A DNA stretch of 64,000 nucleotides from CAVSRC01 sp963798195 (GTDB taxonomy: Bacteria > Pseudomonadota > Alphaproteobacteria > Rhizobiales > Kaistiaceae): contig CAWCSF010000004.1 in assembly GCA_963798195.1 (NCBI GenBank), forward strand, positions 1 through 64,000, in the 5' to 3' direction. Position numbers and translations under genes: made by a program. Positions 44,759 through 53,517 of this stretch are shown piece after piece. The notes below the pieces were generated by a model. That model was not told where the DNA came from, did no database searches, and saw nothing but the letters and a program-made list of their open reading frames with translations. The first letter of the stretch is position 1. Each line of letters begins with the position of its first letter.

Positions 44759-45583
44759 ATGGCGTCATTTCCTCCGGTCCAGTCCGTCGTCCGCGCATTG
44801 AGCATCCTCAAGGACCTCAACACGCGCCGCGTGACCACGGTCCACCAGCTTCATCAGGTCACCCGGCTCCCCAAACCGACGATCGTGCGGCTGCTGGAGA
44901 CGCTTGTCCGCGAGGGCTTCGTCGAGACCGACAAGCGCCTCGGCGGATATCGCGTCACCTCCACGGTGCAGACGCTGAGCGCCGGTTTCCACGGCGCGCC
45001 GCTGGTGGTCGAAGCCGGCCGCGCCTGGGCCATCGACCTGACGCAGCGGCTCAAGTGGCCGGCCTCGATCGCCGTTCTCGATGACGCGGCGGTGTCGGTG
45101 CGCTTCAGTACGATCCCCGACAGCCCGATGTCGCCGTTCCACGCGACCATCAACATGCGGCTCAGCCTCATCGCGCGGGCTCTGGGCCGCGCCTATATCG
45201 GCTTCTGCCCCAGGGAGGAGCGCGAGATTCTGATCCGCCTGTTGCGGCATTCGGATAATCCGGAGGACAAGCCGGACGATCTCGAAGGCGCCGTCGCCGA
45301 GATCGTGAAACGCGCCCGCCGCCAGGGTTTTGCCGAGCGATCGCAGAACGTCGAGCCGAAGTCGTCGTCCACCATCGCGGCGCCGATCATGATGGGGGAG
45401 AGGGTTCTGGCGACGCTGGGCCTGACCTATTTCCGCTCCGCCATCCCGCCGCGCGATCTCCGCCGCACTCTGGTCGGACCGCTCCTCGAAACGGCGCGCC
45501 ACATCGAGAAAAGCATTGTCGCCCTCGGCCCCGACGCCGAGGCCGCTGACGCGCGGTCTGAGAAGGCGGCTAGTCCGGCGTGA
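44759..45583 (+). CDS. IclR family transcriptional regulator (paralogue A)
   Basis: This 274-aa regulator has a winged helix-turn-helix at about residues 8-70 (SVVRALSILKDLNTRRVTTVHQ, TRLPKPTIVRLLETLVREGFV) and an IclR effector domain (ALGRAYIGFC, AERSQNVEPKSSSTIAAPIM, TLGLTY). It closely resembles the two other IclR proteins at 49120 and 51488, sharing LPKPTIVRLLETL, RLKWPASIAVLD, ALGRAYIGF and the GGY segment after the wing. This suggests duplication and binding to related sites. The 3' end overlaps the convergent BNR-protein gene by 14 bp. Confidence 0.92.
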   Translation: MASFPPVQSVVRALSILKDLNTRRVTTVHQLHQVTRLPKPTIVRLLETLVREGFVETDKRLGGYRVTSTVQTLSAGFHGAPLVVEAGRAWAIDLTQRLKWPASIAVLDDAAVSVRFSTIPDSPMSPFHATINMRLSLIARALGRAYIGFCPREEREILIRLLRHSDNPEDKPDDLEGAVAEIVKRARRQGFAERSQNVEPKSSSTIAAPIMMGERVLATLGLTYFRSAIPPRDLRRTLVGPLLETARHIEKSIVALGPDAEAADARSEKAASPA

Positions 45584-46727
45584 ACACCGTTTGCGCGATG
45601 TGGCGCACGCCGCCGTTCATCTGGATCGGGTCGTTCTTCAGGTTCATGTAGTAGATCGCCACCACGCGGCCGTCGGGCCGCTCGACAACGCGGGGATAGC
45701 CGAGATCCCAGCTCCCGCCGTCGTCGCGGAGGATGATTTCGCTGCCCCAGGTGCGGCCTTCGTCCTCGCTGATGCGGGCGCGGATTCCGAAAGGCGGCAG
45801 GCGATAGCCATAGACGCAGACGATCCGGCCGTCGCTGAGGCGCGTGATGTCGCCGGGCGCGCCCCAGTCGTTGACGCGCGAGGAGAACCGCCACGTGCGG
45901 CCGCCGTCCTCGCTCTCGAACATCTCCGTCCACAGGAGGCTGGTCGGGTCGCGCTGGCCGCGCAGCGTGGCGAGCAGCTTGCCGTTGGGGAGCGCGATGC
46001 CACGCGGATAGAAGTAGCGGTGGGCGCTGAAGCGCAGCGGCAGCGAGTGGTCGTTCTCGGCCGCGCCGTCGTCGATGATCGGCGTCATGAACGAGATGAA
46101 CGTCCAGTAGCGGCCGCGATCGACGCTGCCATAGACCACGGGTCGGCGCTGCCATCCGTCGGCGCTCACCGCCGTCAGGAAGATAAGGCTCATGCCGTCG
46201 GCGCGGACCAGCGAGGAGCCGACGCCGGAAAGCGAGGCAAGACCAACCTGCGGCGCGATGATTGGCTTGCGCCAGGTCCGTCCGCCATCCGAGGAAGCGC
46301 GGATCCATGCCCGGCTGTTCGGGCGGAAATAGTCAGGCGTGGCGCCCGAGGCGACCAGCACGTTGCGGTCGGTGAAATCGAGCGGCGGCTCGTCGGCATA
46401 GTCCTGCGGCCCGTCGCTGAGCATCTGCTCCGGCGGCACGCTGAGGTCGAACAGCACCTGCAGCGACTTTTGGTCCCACGTCCCGCCATGGTCCGACGAG
46501 CGCAGGGTGACCATCTTCGGTCCAACCTTGGCGATCTCGTCGTGGTTCACATCCTCTGGCGCCGTGTAGGCCGCCGGTTTCTTCTTGAAGGCGAGGAGGT
46601 AGTCGCCGTCTCCGGTCACCCAGAACCCGCTGATGAACGGCCACCCGCTGAATTCGGCGTCGTTGCGATAGATGACGCTGTGCTCGGCGTCGCGCGCCTT
46701 GCGGGCGGGTTCGAAACTATTGGTCAT
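45570..46727 (-). CDS. Sialidase-like BNR/Asp-box repeat protein
   Basis: This 385-aa protein forms a six-bladed sialidase-type propeller. At least five Asp boxes are visible (SSDHGGTW, SSDGGRTW, SVDRGRYW, SEDGGRTW and SEDEGRTW), spaced about 45-70 residues. No signal peptide is seen from ATG 46727 (MTNSFEPARK). A start at 46769 adds 14 residues without one. It may be a cytosolic exo-glycosidase or a sugar/phosphate-binding propeller. True sialidase Arg-triad residues cannot be assigned by eye. It is divergent from the TerC gene, across the operator at 46823. Confidence 0.82.
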   Translation of the reverse strand: MTNSFEPARKARDAEHSVIYRNDAEFSGWPFISGFWVTGDGDYLLAFKKKPAAYTAPEDVNHDEIAKVGPKMVTLRSSDHGGTWDQKSLQVLFDLSVPPEQMLSDGPQDYADEPPLDFTDRNVLVASGATPDYFRPNSRAWIRASSDGGRTWRKPIIAPQVGLASLSGVGSSLVRADGMSLIFLTAVSADGWQRRPVVYGSVDRGRYWTFISFMTPIIDDGAAENDHSLPLRFSAHRYFYPRGIALPNGKLLATLRGQRDPTSLLWTEMFESEDGGRTWRFSSRVNDWGAPGDITRLSDGRIVCVYGYRLPPFGIRARISEDEGRTWGSEIILRDDGGSWDLGYPRVVERPDGRVVAIYYMNLKNDPIQMNGGVRHIAQTVFTPD

Positions 46728-46822
46728 CGGCCTGGGTCTGGATATGGAGAAGGATGTGAGCAGGGGCATTTACGGCGCTTGGCATGTCCGCGACAAGCGC
46801 GCGAAACCCGCCGCCGTCGACG

Positions 46823-46839
46823 GTTTCGTTACGCGAAAC
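46823..46839. promoter_or_regulatory. 17-bp palindrome (putative IclR operator), copy 5
   Basis: GTTTCG-TTACG-CGAAAC lies in the divergent region, 95 bp from the BNR-protein start and 121 bp from the TerC-family start. An additional half-site GCGAAAC is at 46801. Confidence 0.72.
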
Positions 46840-46960
46840 TGCCGCGCGGGAAAGAGCGCAATGCCCTGTTCCACATATCGAAATGGCCTAAGACACCATG
46901 CGGCGGGAGGGAGCCGATCCTGTTAAGCCTCTCCCGGGGCGCACGAATCGACGGAAGCGC

Positions 46961-47641
46961 ATGAGCATAGCCACCACCGGCGCGGCGTTGCTCCAGATAT
47001 CCTGGATCAACATCATTCTCTCCGGCGACAATGCCATGGTGATCGCACTGGCGTGCCGGTCGTTGCGCGGCAAGGAGCGTCAGGCGGGCATCGTGCTCGG
47101 CGCGACCGCCGCCGTGGTGCTGCGCATCGCCTTCACCCTCGGCATGACCGAGATTCTGATCCTGCCGTTTGCCCGCGCCATCGCCGGCGGCCTGCTCCTG
47201 TTCATCGCCATCAAGCTGCTGCTCGAGGATGAGGAGGAGGATGCCGCCGTTCACGGCCACGAGTCGCTGATGCGGGCGATGGGCACCATCGTCGTCGCCG
47301 ATATCATCATGAGCCTCGACAATGTCGTTGCGGTCGCCGCGGCGGCGAAGGGCTCCATCCCGCTGATCGTCTTCGGCCTGGCGATGTCGGTGCCGATCGT
47401 GGTCGCCGGCAGCACGTTGATCGTCTCCATCGTCAAGCGCTTCCCGATCGTGGTGTGGATCGGCTCGGCCTTCCTCGGTTGGATCGCGGGCGAAACCATT
47501 GCCGGCGACGACTTCATCCATCTGATGATGCCGGGCGGCTTCTGGCACGACGCGGCGCCGTTCGCCGGCGCCGTGCTGGTGGTCGCCATCGGCATCGCCT
47601 GGACGGCGCTGCGGCGCAAGCCGGACCCGGCCGGCGAGTGA
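46961..47641 (+). CDS. TerC family integral membrane protein (YjbE-like)
   Basis: This 226-aa protein has seven hydrophobic segments and the family's paired acidic motifs INIILSGDNAMVIAL and VADIIMSLDNVVAV, which place Asp-Asn pairs in the membrane. It lacks the CBS/CorC tail of long homologues. TerC-like proteins are tied to metal (Mn) export or to folding of exported proteins. Its role in a hydroxy-acid island is unclear. ATG 46961 is chosen for the ACGGAAG site. The frame runs back to 46898 without one. Confidence 0.9.
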   Translation: MSIATTGAALLQISWINIILSGDNAMVIALACRSLRGKERQAGIVLGATAAVVLRIAFTLGMTEILILPFARAIAGGLLLFIAIKLLLEDEEEDAAVHGHESLMRAMGTIVVADIIMSLDNVVAVAAAAKGSIPLIVFGLAMSVPIVVAGSTLIVSIVKRFPIVVWIGSAFLGWIAGETIAGDDFIHLMMPGGFWHDAAPFAGAVLVVAIGIAWTALRRKPDPAGE

Positions 47642-47660
47642 CGGCCGGCACGTCCTGTGC

Positions 47661-47677
47661 GTTTCATGCCTCGAAAC
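47661..47677. promoter_or_regulatory. 17-bp palindrome (putative IclR operator), copy 6
   Basis: GTTTCA-TGCCT-CGAAAC lies 19 bp after the TerC stop and 70 bp before the aldolase start. Confidence 0.72.
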
Positions 47678-47747
47678 GCCGTCAATCGGCATTTCCGCGC
47701 CGCTTGCCGCGCATCAAGATGACGCCAACACGAATAGGGGGAGACGC

Positions 47748-48531
47748 ATGTCCCAGACCAGGCCGCATTTCACCGAATTCCGACGCCGCCTGAAGGCGCG
47801 CGAGAACGTGTTCGGGACGTTCATCAAGAGCCCGACATCCCATCCGACCGAAATCCTCGGTTCGCTCGGCTTCGATTTCATCGTCGTCGACCAGGAGCAT
47901 GCCGCCCTCGACCGCATGGCCATCGACCTGCTGACTCTGGCGGCGCGCGCCTCGAACATCGCCGCGATCGTGCGCGTCGGCGATCCCACCGACGCCAACA
48001 TCCTCTCGGTGCTGGACGGCGGCGCCATGGGCGTGCTCGTCCCCCATGTCGACAGCGCCGAGAAGGCGAAGGAAATCGCCGCCGCCTGCCGTTATCGCGG
48101 CGGCAAGCGCGGCTTCGCCAATACGACCCGCGCCGGCGGCTTCGGCGAAGTCGCGTACCGGGACCACATGGCCGCGCAGGACAGTCAGGTCACCTGCGTC
48201 GCCATGATCGAGGACGTTGCCGCCATCGAGCAGATCGACGCCATCGCCGCGGTCGAGGGCATCGACGCCTTCTTCATCGGCCGCGGCGACCTCACCGCCG
48301 CCATCGGTGCGCGCGTCCATGACGTCCCCGGAGACGCATAAGCTGGTCGAGCCGATCATGGCGGCGGCGCGCAAGGCCAACATGCCGGTGATCATGCTAT
48401 CGCCCGATCGCGCCGATGCCGTCGCCATGGCGAAGCTCGGCGCCAGCGCTTTCCTCATCTCCAGCGATCACGGTTTCCTGCGCACCGCCGCGAAGGCGGC
48501 GCTCAAGGAATTCGCGCCGCCGATCGCCTGA
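47748..48531 (+). pseudogene. HpcH/HpaI-type class II aldolase, split by a frameshift
   Basis: The first frame (47748 to about 48315) covers most of a 2-keto-3-deoxy-glucarate/4-hydroxy-2-oxoheptanedioate-type aldolase: FGTFIKSPTSHPTEILGSLG, FIVVDQEHAALD (catalytic His region), ALD-GGAMGVLVPHVDSAEKA, MIEDVAAIEQID and FFIGRGDLTAAIG. The second frame completes it with SMTSPETHKLVEPIMAAARK and SSDHGFLRTAAKAAL. The switch at about 48308-48318, in GCGCGCGTCC, acts as one extra base. The restored length is about 260 aa, normal for the family. It would split a 2-keto-3-deoxy acid formed by the dehydratases nearby. Confidence 0.82.
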
Positions 48532-48547
48532 GCCGGGGGGCGCGTCC

Positions 48548-48564
48548 GTTTCGACCCTCGAAAA
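48548..48564. promoter_or_regulatory. 17-bp palindrome (putative IclR operator), copy 7
   Basis: GTTTCG-ACCCT-CGAAAA has one mismatch to the consensus. It lies 85 bp before the SnoaL-like gene. Confidence 0.65.
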
Positions 48565-48649
48565 CCATGCGCTTTCGCAGCTTCGCCGAGAGCGGCTGGG
48601 CTAATTCTTCCCGGGTATCGCCAGACGCCCACCCACAGAGAGACGCCCG

Positions 48650-49102
48650 ATGAAAGTCGCTGCCGACCGCCTTGCACTGATCCAGGAACTGAACGCGCTG
48701 GCGATCGACTACTGGCACGATGTCGACACCAACTGGGGCCACAACGCACCCCAGTACTACACCGAGGATGGCGTCTTCATCGGCTCGTCCGCCAATTACG
48801 AGGGCCGCGACAAGATCCGCGCCTTCTACAAGTGGCGCGAGGATCGCGGCGCGCGCACGGTGGTGCACAGCGTCATCAACTTCACCGCGGTCTTCGATGG
48901 CGGGCCGGACAAGGCCCTGTCGCACTGGTTCCTGATGCTCTACGCCGCCGACGGCAAGCCGATCCTCCCGACCAACCCGCCGATCCAGATCGCCTATATG
49001 ACCGACAAGCTGGTCAAGCGGGCCGAAGGCTGGCTGCTCACCTCGCGCAAGTTCGAGAGCTGGTTCGAAGGCGGCATCCCGACCACGAACCCGAAGCTGT
49101 AG
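48650..49102 (+). CDS. SnoaL-like/NTF2-fold protein
   Basis: This 150-aa cone-shaped alpha+beta barrel protein has the typical ELNALAIDYWHDVDTN helix, the YYTEDGVF strand, GRDKIRAFYKWREDRG, and C-terminal VKRAEGWLLTSRKFESWF strands. SnoaL-like proteins include small isomerases, hydratases and dehydratases as well as binding proteins. It is single-domain and full-length with no signal peptide. Control by the palindrome upstream suggests a role in the same hydroxy-acid pathway. The actual reaction is unknown. Confidence 0.85.
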   Translation: MKVAADRLALIQELNALAIDYWHDVDTNWGHNAPQYYTEDGVFIGSSANYEGRDKIRAFYKWREDRGARTVVHSVINFTAVFDGGPDKALSHWFLMLYAADGKPILPTNPPIQIAYMTDKLVKRAEGWLLTSRKFESWFEGGIPTTNPKL

Positions 49103-49119
49103 GCGGCGGCGCGCCGGGC

Positions 49120-50091
49120 CTAGAAGCCCGGCTCGACTCCTTCCGAAGCGAGTTCCGGGGCGGTTCCGGTGGCGTTCATGAACGCCAGCGCCGCCTCGAT
49201 CTTGCAGCGGGTCTGCCGGAGCGGTGCCACGATCTGTTCGCCGATCTCGCCGTGCGGCACAGCCGAGGTGAAGAAACTCAGGCTCATCAGCGCCTGCACC
49301 ACGTCGCCCTCGCGAATCGGCACGGCCAGGGTCGTGTTGCGGAACGGCTTGGTGCGCGGATCGCGCATGGCGTATCCGTCTGTCCGGACCCGGTCCAGCA
49401 ATGCGCGGAACCGCAACTCCTCAAATGTGTCGAACTTCCGTTTCGGGTCGGCGCGCATCCGTTCGATGTGGCTTTCGCGCTCCGCCTCGTCGCAGAACGC
49501 GAGGTAGGCGCGGCCCATCGCCGAGGTTTGCAGGCTGGGCCGAAGGCCGAGCACCGTGTTGGTATGCGCCCACGGGCTGATCGTCCCGGTCCAGAACTGG
49601 AGCGCGATGGCGTCGCCATCCAGCACGCCGATGCCGATAGGCCATTTGATGCGCCGCGTCAGGTCGATCGCCAGCGGCCGCGACACCTCGATGATCTGCG
49701 AGATGCCCTCGTAGCCGGAGTGCAGTTCGTGGATATGGCTGGTGATGCGGTATCCGCCGCACATGTTGTCGCGCGCGACATAGCCCTCGTCCATCAGCGT
49801 TTCGAGCAGCCGCACGATGGTCGATTTCGGGAATCCGGTTTCGGTGTAGATGCCGTTTATCGACGCGATGCGCAGGTGGTTGACCGCCTTGAGCACTTCC
49901 AGCGCCCGCCGAACCGATTCCACCGGTGGGTAGGACCGGCGGTCGGGGTCGGTCTGCCCGCGCCGCGAGTTGGTGCGGCAGCGCGCCTTCGGCGTCGCCC
50001 GATGCGGCGCTTCATTGGTGGCCTGCAATTCGTTCACGAACGGCAGGCCGGCCTCTTTCGGGGCCGTTGAGGCCTCGATGTTCATGCCCAT
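49120..50091 (-). CDS. IclR family transcriptional regulator (paralogue B)
   Basis: This 323-aa regulator has a 55-residue polar N-terminal extension, then YPPVESVRRALEVLKAVNHLRIASI and GFPKSTIVRLLETLMDEGYVARDNMCGGYRI (winged helix), and the effector domain (RRIKWPIGIGVLDGDAIALQFW, AMGRAYLAFC). GGGAGGA lies 6-7 nt before ATG 50091. It strongly resembles paralogue C at 51488, including ARDNMCGGY. It is convergent with the SnoaL-like gene and divergent from the cupin gene across the palindrome at 50274. Confidence 0.93.
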   Translation of the reverse strand: MGMNIEASTAPKEAGLPFVNELQATNEAPHRATPKARCRTNSRRGQTDPDRRSYPPVESVRRALEVLKAVNHLRIASINGIYTETGFPKSTIVRLLETLMDEGYVARDNMCGGYRITSHIHELHSGYEGISQIIEVSRPLAIDLTRRIKWPIGIGVLDGDAIALQFWTGTISPWAHTNTVLGLRPSLQTSAMGRAYLAFCDEAERESHIERMRADPKRKFDTFEELRFRALLDRVRTDGYAMRDPRTKPFRNTTLAVPIREGDVVQALMSLSFFTSAVPHGEIGEQIVAPLRQTRCKIEAALAFMNATGTAPELASEGVEPGF

Positions 50092-50396
50092 GACACTTCC
50101 TCCCAATGCGGGGAGTGACGCCGGTCTTGCCGTGGCCGGGCTCTTCCCCGCGTCGGCGGCGTTGACGCCGCCTTTTGCGCTTCACTGACAGTTGCTGGCG
50201 CTTGCGCCCGAACTGCCTTTCGCCCGGCGGAATTGTAGCCCTCCTGAAAGGCCTCGCAGGAATGGCCAGTGCTATTTCATCGGGCGAAATACGGCCGATA
50301 AACCTTGGCAATACAAGCGACTAGCTCGCATCAATCATCGTCCGGAAGTTGACGCCGAGAGAAGCGTCACCTCTTCGATCCAAGGAGATTTCCCAA
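50092..50396. other. Divergent region between IclR paralogue B and the cupin gene
   Basis: These 305 bp contain one copy of the island palindrome (50274-50290) and the strong AAGGAG site (50382-50387) of the cupin gene. No gene is seen. Confidence 0.6.
50274..50290. promoter_or_regulatory. 17-bp palindrome (putative IclR operator), copy 8
   Basis: ATTTCA-TCGGG-CGAAAT fits the consensus. It lies 106 bp before the cupin start and 182 bp before the IclR paralogue B start. Confidence 0.68.
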
Positions 50397-51320
50397 GTGA
50401 GCGACATTCAAGCGCGCCCTGCCAGCAAGGCCGAGTTCCACAATATGGAGCCCCAGGTCACTGCCGCGGATGGCAAGTCGAAGACCTGGATCACGCGGGG
50501 CGGAAACTTCGCCGTGACGGTCTCCGAGGTCGAGGCGGGCGCGGTCCTTGAGCGCAAGGATAATCCCGAAGAGTACATGGTCATCATCCCGCCTGACGGC
50601 GCGCCGGCGCGTATCGAAGCCGGCGGCAACTCGGTGGAGGCAGGTCCTGACTCGCTGACGATCGTGCCGCCGGGCGCGAGCCGCATCGTGGCGACCGGCA
50701 AGGGGTTGATCGCGCGCATCATCTCCAAGGCGTCGAAGGACGTCATCGACCAGGCATGGAACAAGGACAACTACGCCGATGGCGCGCCGGAGCTTGCGCC
50801 GCCGGACCTGTGGCCCGCGCCGAAGGGGGGCTACAAGCTGCGCCACTATCCGCTCACCCAATACGCCGATCCGGCCGGAGATCGCATCCAGCCGCGCCTG
50901 TTCCGTTCGACCAACATGATGGTCAACATCTTCGTCCACTACAAAACGCGCCGCGAGACCGACAAGCTCAGCCCGCACTGGCATGATGACTTCGAGCAGG
51001 CGTCGCTGACCCTGAGCGGGCGCTGGATTCACCACATGCGCTATCCGTGGGGACCGGACCTCAACAACTGGCGCGACGACGATCACGGCGAGATGGACAC
51101 GCCCTCGGTCATCATCATTCCGGCCACGGTGGTCCACACCAGCCGCGACATCGGCGACGGCGAGTCGTCGCTCTATGACATCTTCTGTCCGCCACGCATG
51201 GATTTCGCCCGCAAGAAGGGCTTCGTCATCAACGAGGACGAGTACCCGATGCCGGACGTGCCGGTGGACGACACGGTGAAGACCGGCGGCAGTCTTTTGT
51301 CGTGGCAGAAGCCGGGCTGA
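50397..51320 (+). CDS. Bicupin-like protein of unknown function
   Basis: This 307-aa protein starts at GTG with AAGGAG 9 nt upstream. The N-terminal half (about 40-115) has a cupin-like strand pattern (EEYMVIIPPDGAPARIEAGG, SLTIVPPG). The C-terminal half has a better metal-site candidate: LSPHWHDDFEQASLTLSG (His-x-His ... Glu) and, later, IIIPATVVHTSRDIGDG (His). Such proteins often isomerise, oxidise or bind small sugar-related acids. It stands alone behind an island palindrome, followed by IclR paralogue C. I do not recognise a named family. Confidence 0.75.
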   Translation: MSDIQARPASKAEFHNMEPQVTAADGKSKTWITRGGNFAVTVSEVEAGAVLERKDNPEEYMVIIPPDGAPARIEAGGNSVEAGPDSLTIVPPGASRIVATGKGLIARIISKASKDVIDQAWNKDNYADGAPELAPPDLWPAPKGGYKLRHYPLTQYADPAGDRIQPRLFRSTNMMVNIFVHYKTRRETDKLSPHWHDDFEQASLTLSGRWIHHMRYPWGPDLNNWRDDDHGEMDTPSVIIIPATVVHTSRDIGDGESSLYDIFCPPRMDFARKKGFVINEDEYPMPDVPVDDTVKTGGSLLSWQKPG

Positions 51321-51487
51321 GCGCGGCAGGGAAGAATTCCGTCCCAAATGTGAGTTGACTTGGTTGGTCATCCGGCCGGACAACAAATCACAGGGAGTTG
51401 CGCCATCGCTGTGGTTGTCCGCGCTATGGCTGCAACCGCGTGGAAGCGCCCGGAGAGGCGTGGGACGGCGCGGGAGGATAGTGCGCA
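51321..51487. other. Intergenic region before IclR paralogue C
   Basis: This 167-bp gap is moderately AT-rich at about 51335-51400, the likely promoter region. No clean copy of the island palindrome is seen. No gene is seen. Confidence 0.4.
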
Positions 51488-52462
51488 ATGCTGGTACGCA
51501 ACGACGTTCGCGATCCCGCCACCGGCGTCGCGAAGGATGACCGTCCGGCGCCGACGCCGGGCGAAGCTGCGCCGAAGAGCCGGCCGATAGACCGCAGCCG
51601 CCGCGCCAACGCCCGCCACGGCGCTACTGACGAGACGCAGACGTCTTACCCGCCGGTCGAGTCCGCGCGCCGCGTGCTCGAAGTCCTGCGCGTCATGAAC
51701 AAGCTCCGCATCGCTTCGGTCGGCGACATCTTCCGCGCCACCGGCCTGCCCAAGCCGACCATCGTGCGCCTGCTCGAAACGCTCATGCACGATGGCTACG
51801 TCGCGCGCGACAACATGTGTGGCGGCTACTACGTCACGCATCACGCCCGCGAACTGAGTTCCGGCAGCGGTGGCATGTCGCTGGTCATCGAGGCCTCGCG
51901 CACCTGGGCCATCAGCCTGACCCAGCGCATCAAGTGGCCGGTCGGCATGGCCATCCTCGATGGCGACGAGATCGAGATCCAGTACTGGACCGGCTCGATC
52001 AGCCCTCTCGCCTACCGCAACACGCTGCTCCACGTACGCAACACCGCCGTCTACACCGCCATGGGCCGCGCCTACCTCGCCTTCTGTCGCGACACGGAGC
52101 GCGAGCAGTTCTTCGCCCGCATGGCGCGAAAGACGCCGGCCGAGCGCGGCGATTTCGAGGAAGCCGATTTCCGCCGGCAGCTCGAGCGCATCCGCGAGAC
52201 CGGCTACGCCACGCGCGATCCGCGTATCGAGCCGGCCAACATGATCACGATCGGCATGCCCATCCGGCTGGATGGCTTCGCCGTGGCGGCGGCCAGTGTC
52301 ACGTTTTACCGCAGCGTCATTCCGCCGGCGGAGGTCGCGCAGGAGATCATCGAGCCGCTGCGCGAGATGGTCGCCAATATCGAGGACACCATGGCCAGCA
52401 TGGATCGTATCTCGGCGCCGCCCTCGGGCTTTCTCGGCGTCGGGCAACAGCCGCCGGGCTAG
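51488..52462 (+). CDS. IclR family transcriptional regulator (paralogue C)
   Basis: This 324-aa regulator has a 55-residue charged N-terminal extension, the helix-turn-helix YPPVESARRVLEVLRVMNKL / GLPKPTIVRLLETLMHDGYV, a wing ending ARDNMCGGYYVT, and the effector domain (RIKWPVGMAILDGDEIEIQYW, AMGRAYLAFC). It has no good copy of the island palindrome in its own upstream region. Its stop overlaps that of the convergent dehydrogenase gene by 4 bp. With paralogues A and B it is a candidate to bind the 17-bp palindromes. Confidence 0.92.
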   Translation: MLVRNDVRDPATGVAKDDRPAPTPGEAAPKSRPIDRSRRANARHGATDETQTSYPPVESARRVLEVLRVMNKLRIASVGDIFRATGLPKPTIVRLLETLMHDGYVARDNMCGGYYVTHHARELSSGSGGMSLVIEASRTWAISLTQRIKWPVGMAILDGDEIEIQYWTGSISPLAYRNTLLHVRNTAVYTAMGRAYLAFCRDTEREQFFARMARKTPAERGDFEEADFRRQLERIRETGYATRDPRIEPANMITIGMPIRLDGFAVAAASVTFYRSVIPPAEVAQEIIEPLREMVANIEDTMASMDRISAPPSGFLGVGQQPPG

Positions 52463-53415
52463 GAAGGATCGCCGGCCTTTGCCTTTTTCAGGTGGGCGGC
52501 GAGCGCCATCAGCCGGCGGTCGCGCCAGTCGCGGCGGGAGGCGAGGTCGCTGGCGGGCAGGGCAGCACGCCGCTCCGCGGTAAGTTTGTCGACCAGCGCG
52601 TCCGACCAGCCTTTCGGATTGGTGCGTGAACGGGCGACGCTCTCGTAGAGCGGCGCCAGCCGCTGCGCGTAATCCTTGATGCCGCCCGGGGCGTTGAGGT
52701 CGATCGTCTCGAACGGCCCCATGAAGGCCCAGCGCATGCCGAGGCCGTAGGAGATCGTGGCGTCGATGTCGGCCGCCGTGGCGTAGCCCTCGTCGTAAAG
52801 CGCGAAGGCCTCGTTGAGCAGCGCGCCCTGGAGTCGGTTGAGCACGAAGCCCTCGATCTCGCGGTTCACCGCCACCGGCGCCTGGCCGATGCGCTCCATC
52901 AGGCCGCGCGCCGCGGGGATCACGTCCGCGTCGGTCCATGGCGCCGGCACCAGCTCGACCACCGGCACGAGGTGCGGCGGGTTCACCGGATGCGCGATCA
53001 GGAAGCGGTTGCGGTTCTTGGCGTGCTCGGTGAACGCCGAGGCCGGGATGCCCGAACTGGAACTCGCCGCGATCGCGTCCGGCCGGATGGCCTCGCCGAT
53101 CCTCGCCGATATCTCGGTCTTCACGTCGACGCGCTCGAAGACGAACTCCTGCACGTAATCGGCTTCGCCGACCGCTTCGGCGAGCGTGTCGCAGACCGTG
53201 ACGCGCGCCAGCGCTGCGTCGATATTCTCGGCCAGCCCGACCGCAGCCATGTCCTTGAGATTGGCGCGGACATGGTCGAGCACCTTGGCGCGTGCCGAGG
53301 CTTCCCCGTCGAACACGCGGACCTTCAGTCCCGCCAGAGAGAAGATGATCGTCCACGCCGACCCGACCAGGCCGGCCCCGACGATCCCGACCAGCTTGAA
53401 ACGTTCGTCAGCCAT
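52459..53415 (-). CDS. 3-hydroxyacyl-CoA dehydrogenase family protein (lambda-crystallin/L-gulonate dehydrogenase-like)
   Basis: This 318-aa NAD-dependent enzyme has IVGAGLVGSAWTIIFSLAG at the N terminus (G-x-G-x-x-G), ASSSSGIPASAF, RFLIAHPVNPPHLVPVVELVP (catalytic His), VAVNREIEGFVLNRLQGALLNEAF and GLGMRWAFMGPFETIDLNAPGG. Single-domain members of this size include L-gulonate 3-dehydrogenase (CRYL1-like) and carnitine dehydrogenase, both acting on small hydroxy acids. That fits the island better than fatty-acid oxidation. GGAGG lies 9 nt before ATG 53415. The frame extends back to 53499 without a site. Confidence 0.88.
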   Translation of the reverse strand: MADERFKLVGIVGAGLVGSAWTIIFSLAGLKVRVFDGEASARAKVLDHVRANLKDMAAVGLAENIDAALARVTVCDTLAEAVGEADYVQEFVFERVDVKTEISARIGEAIRPDAIAASSSSGIPASAFTEHAKNRNRFLIAHPVNPPHLVPVVELVPAPWTDADVIPAARGLMERIGQAPVAVNREIEGFVLNRLQGALLNEAFALYDEGYATAADIDATISYGLGMRWAFMGPFETIDLNAPGGIKDYAQRLAPLYESVARSRTNPKGWSDALVDKLTAERRAALPASDLASRRDWRDRRLMALAAHLKKAKAGDPS

Positions 53416-53517
53416 GAATTGCTGCCTCCTGGAATTCCGCGTCAGTGCAGCGCTGCCGCCGCGCCGCAGCCGCCAGATAGACCGGCTATCATACGCCAAT
53501 CAGGTCTGTTCGGTGCG

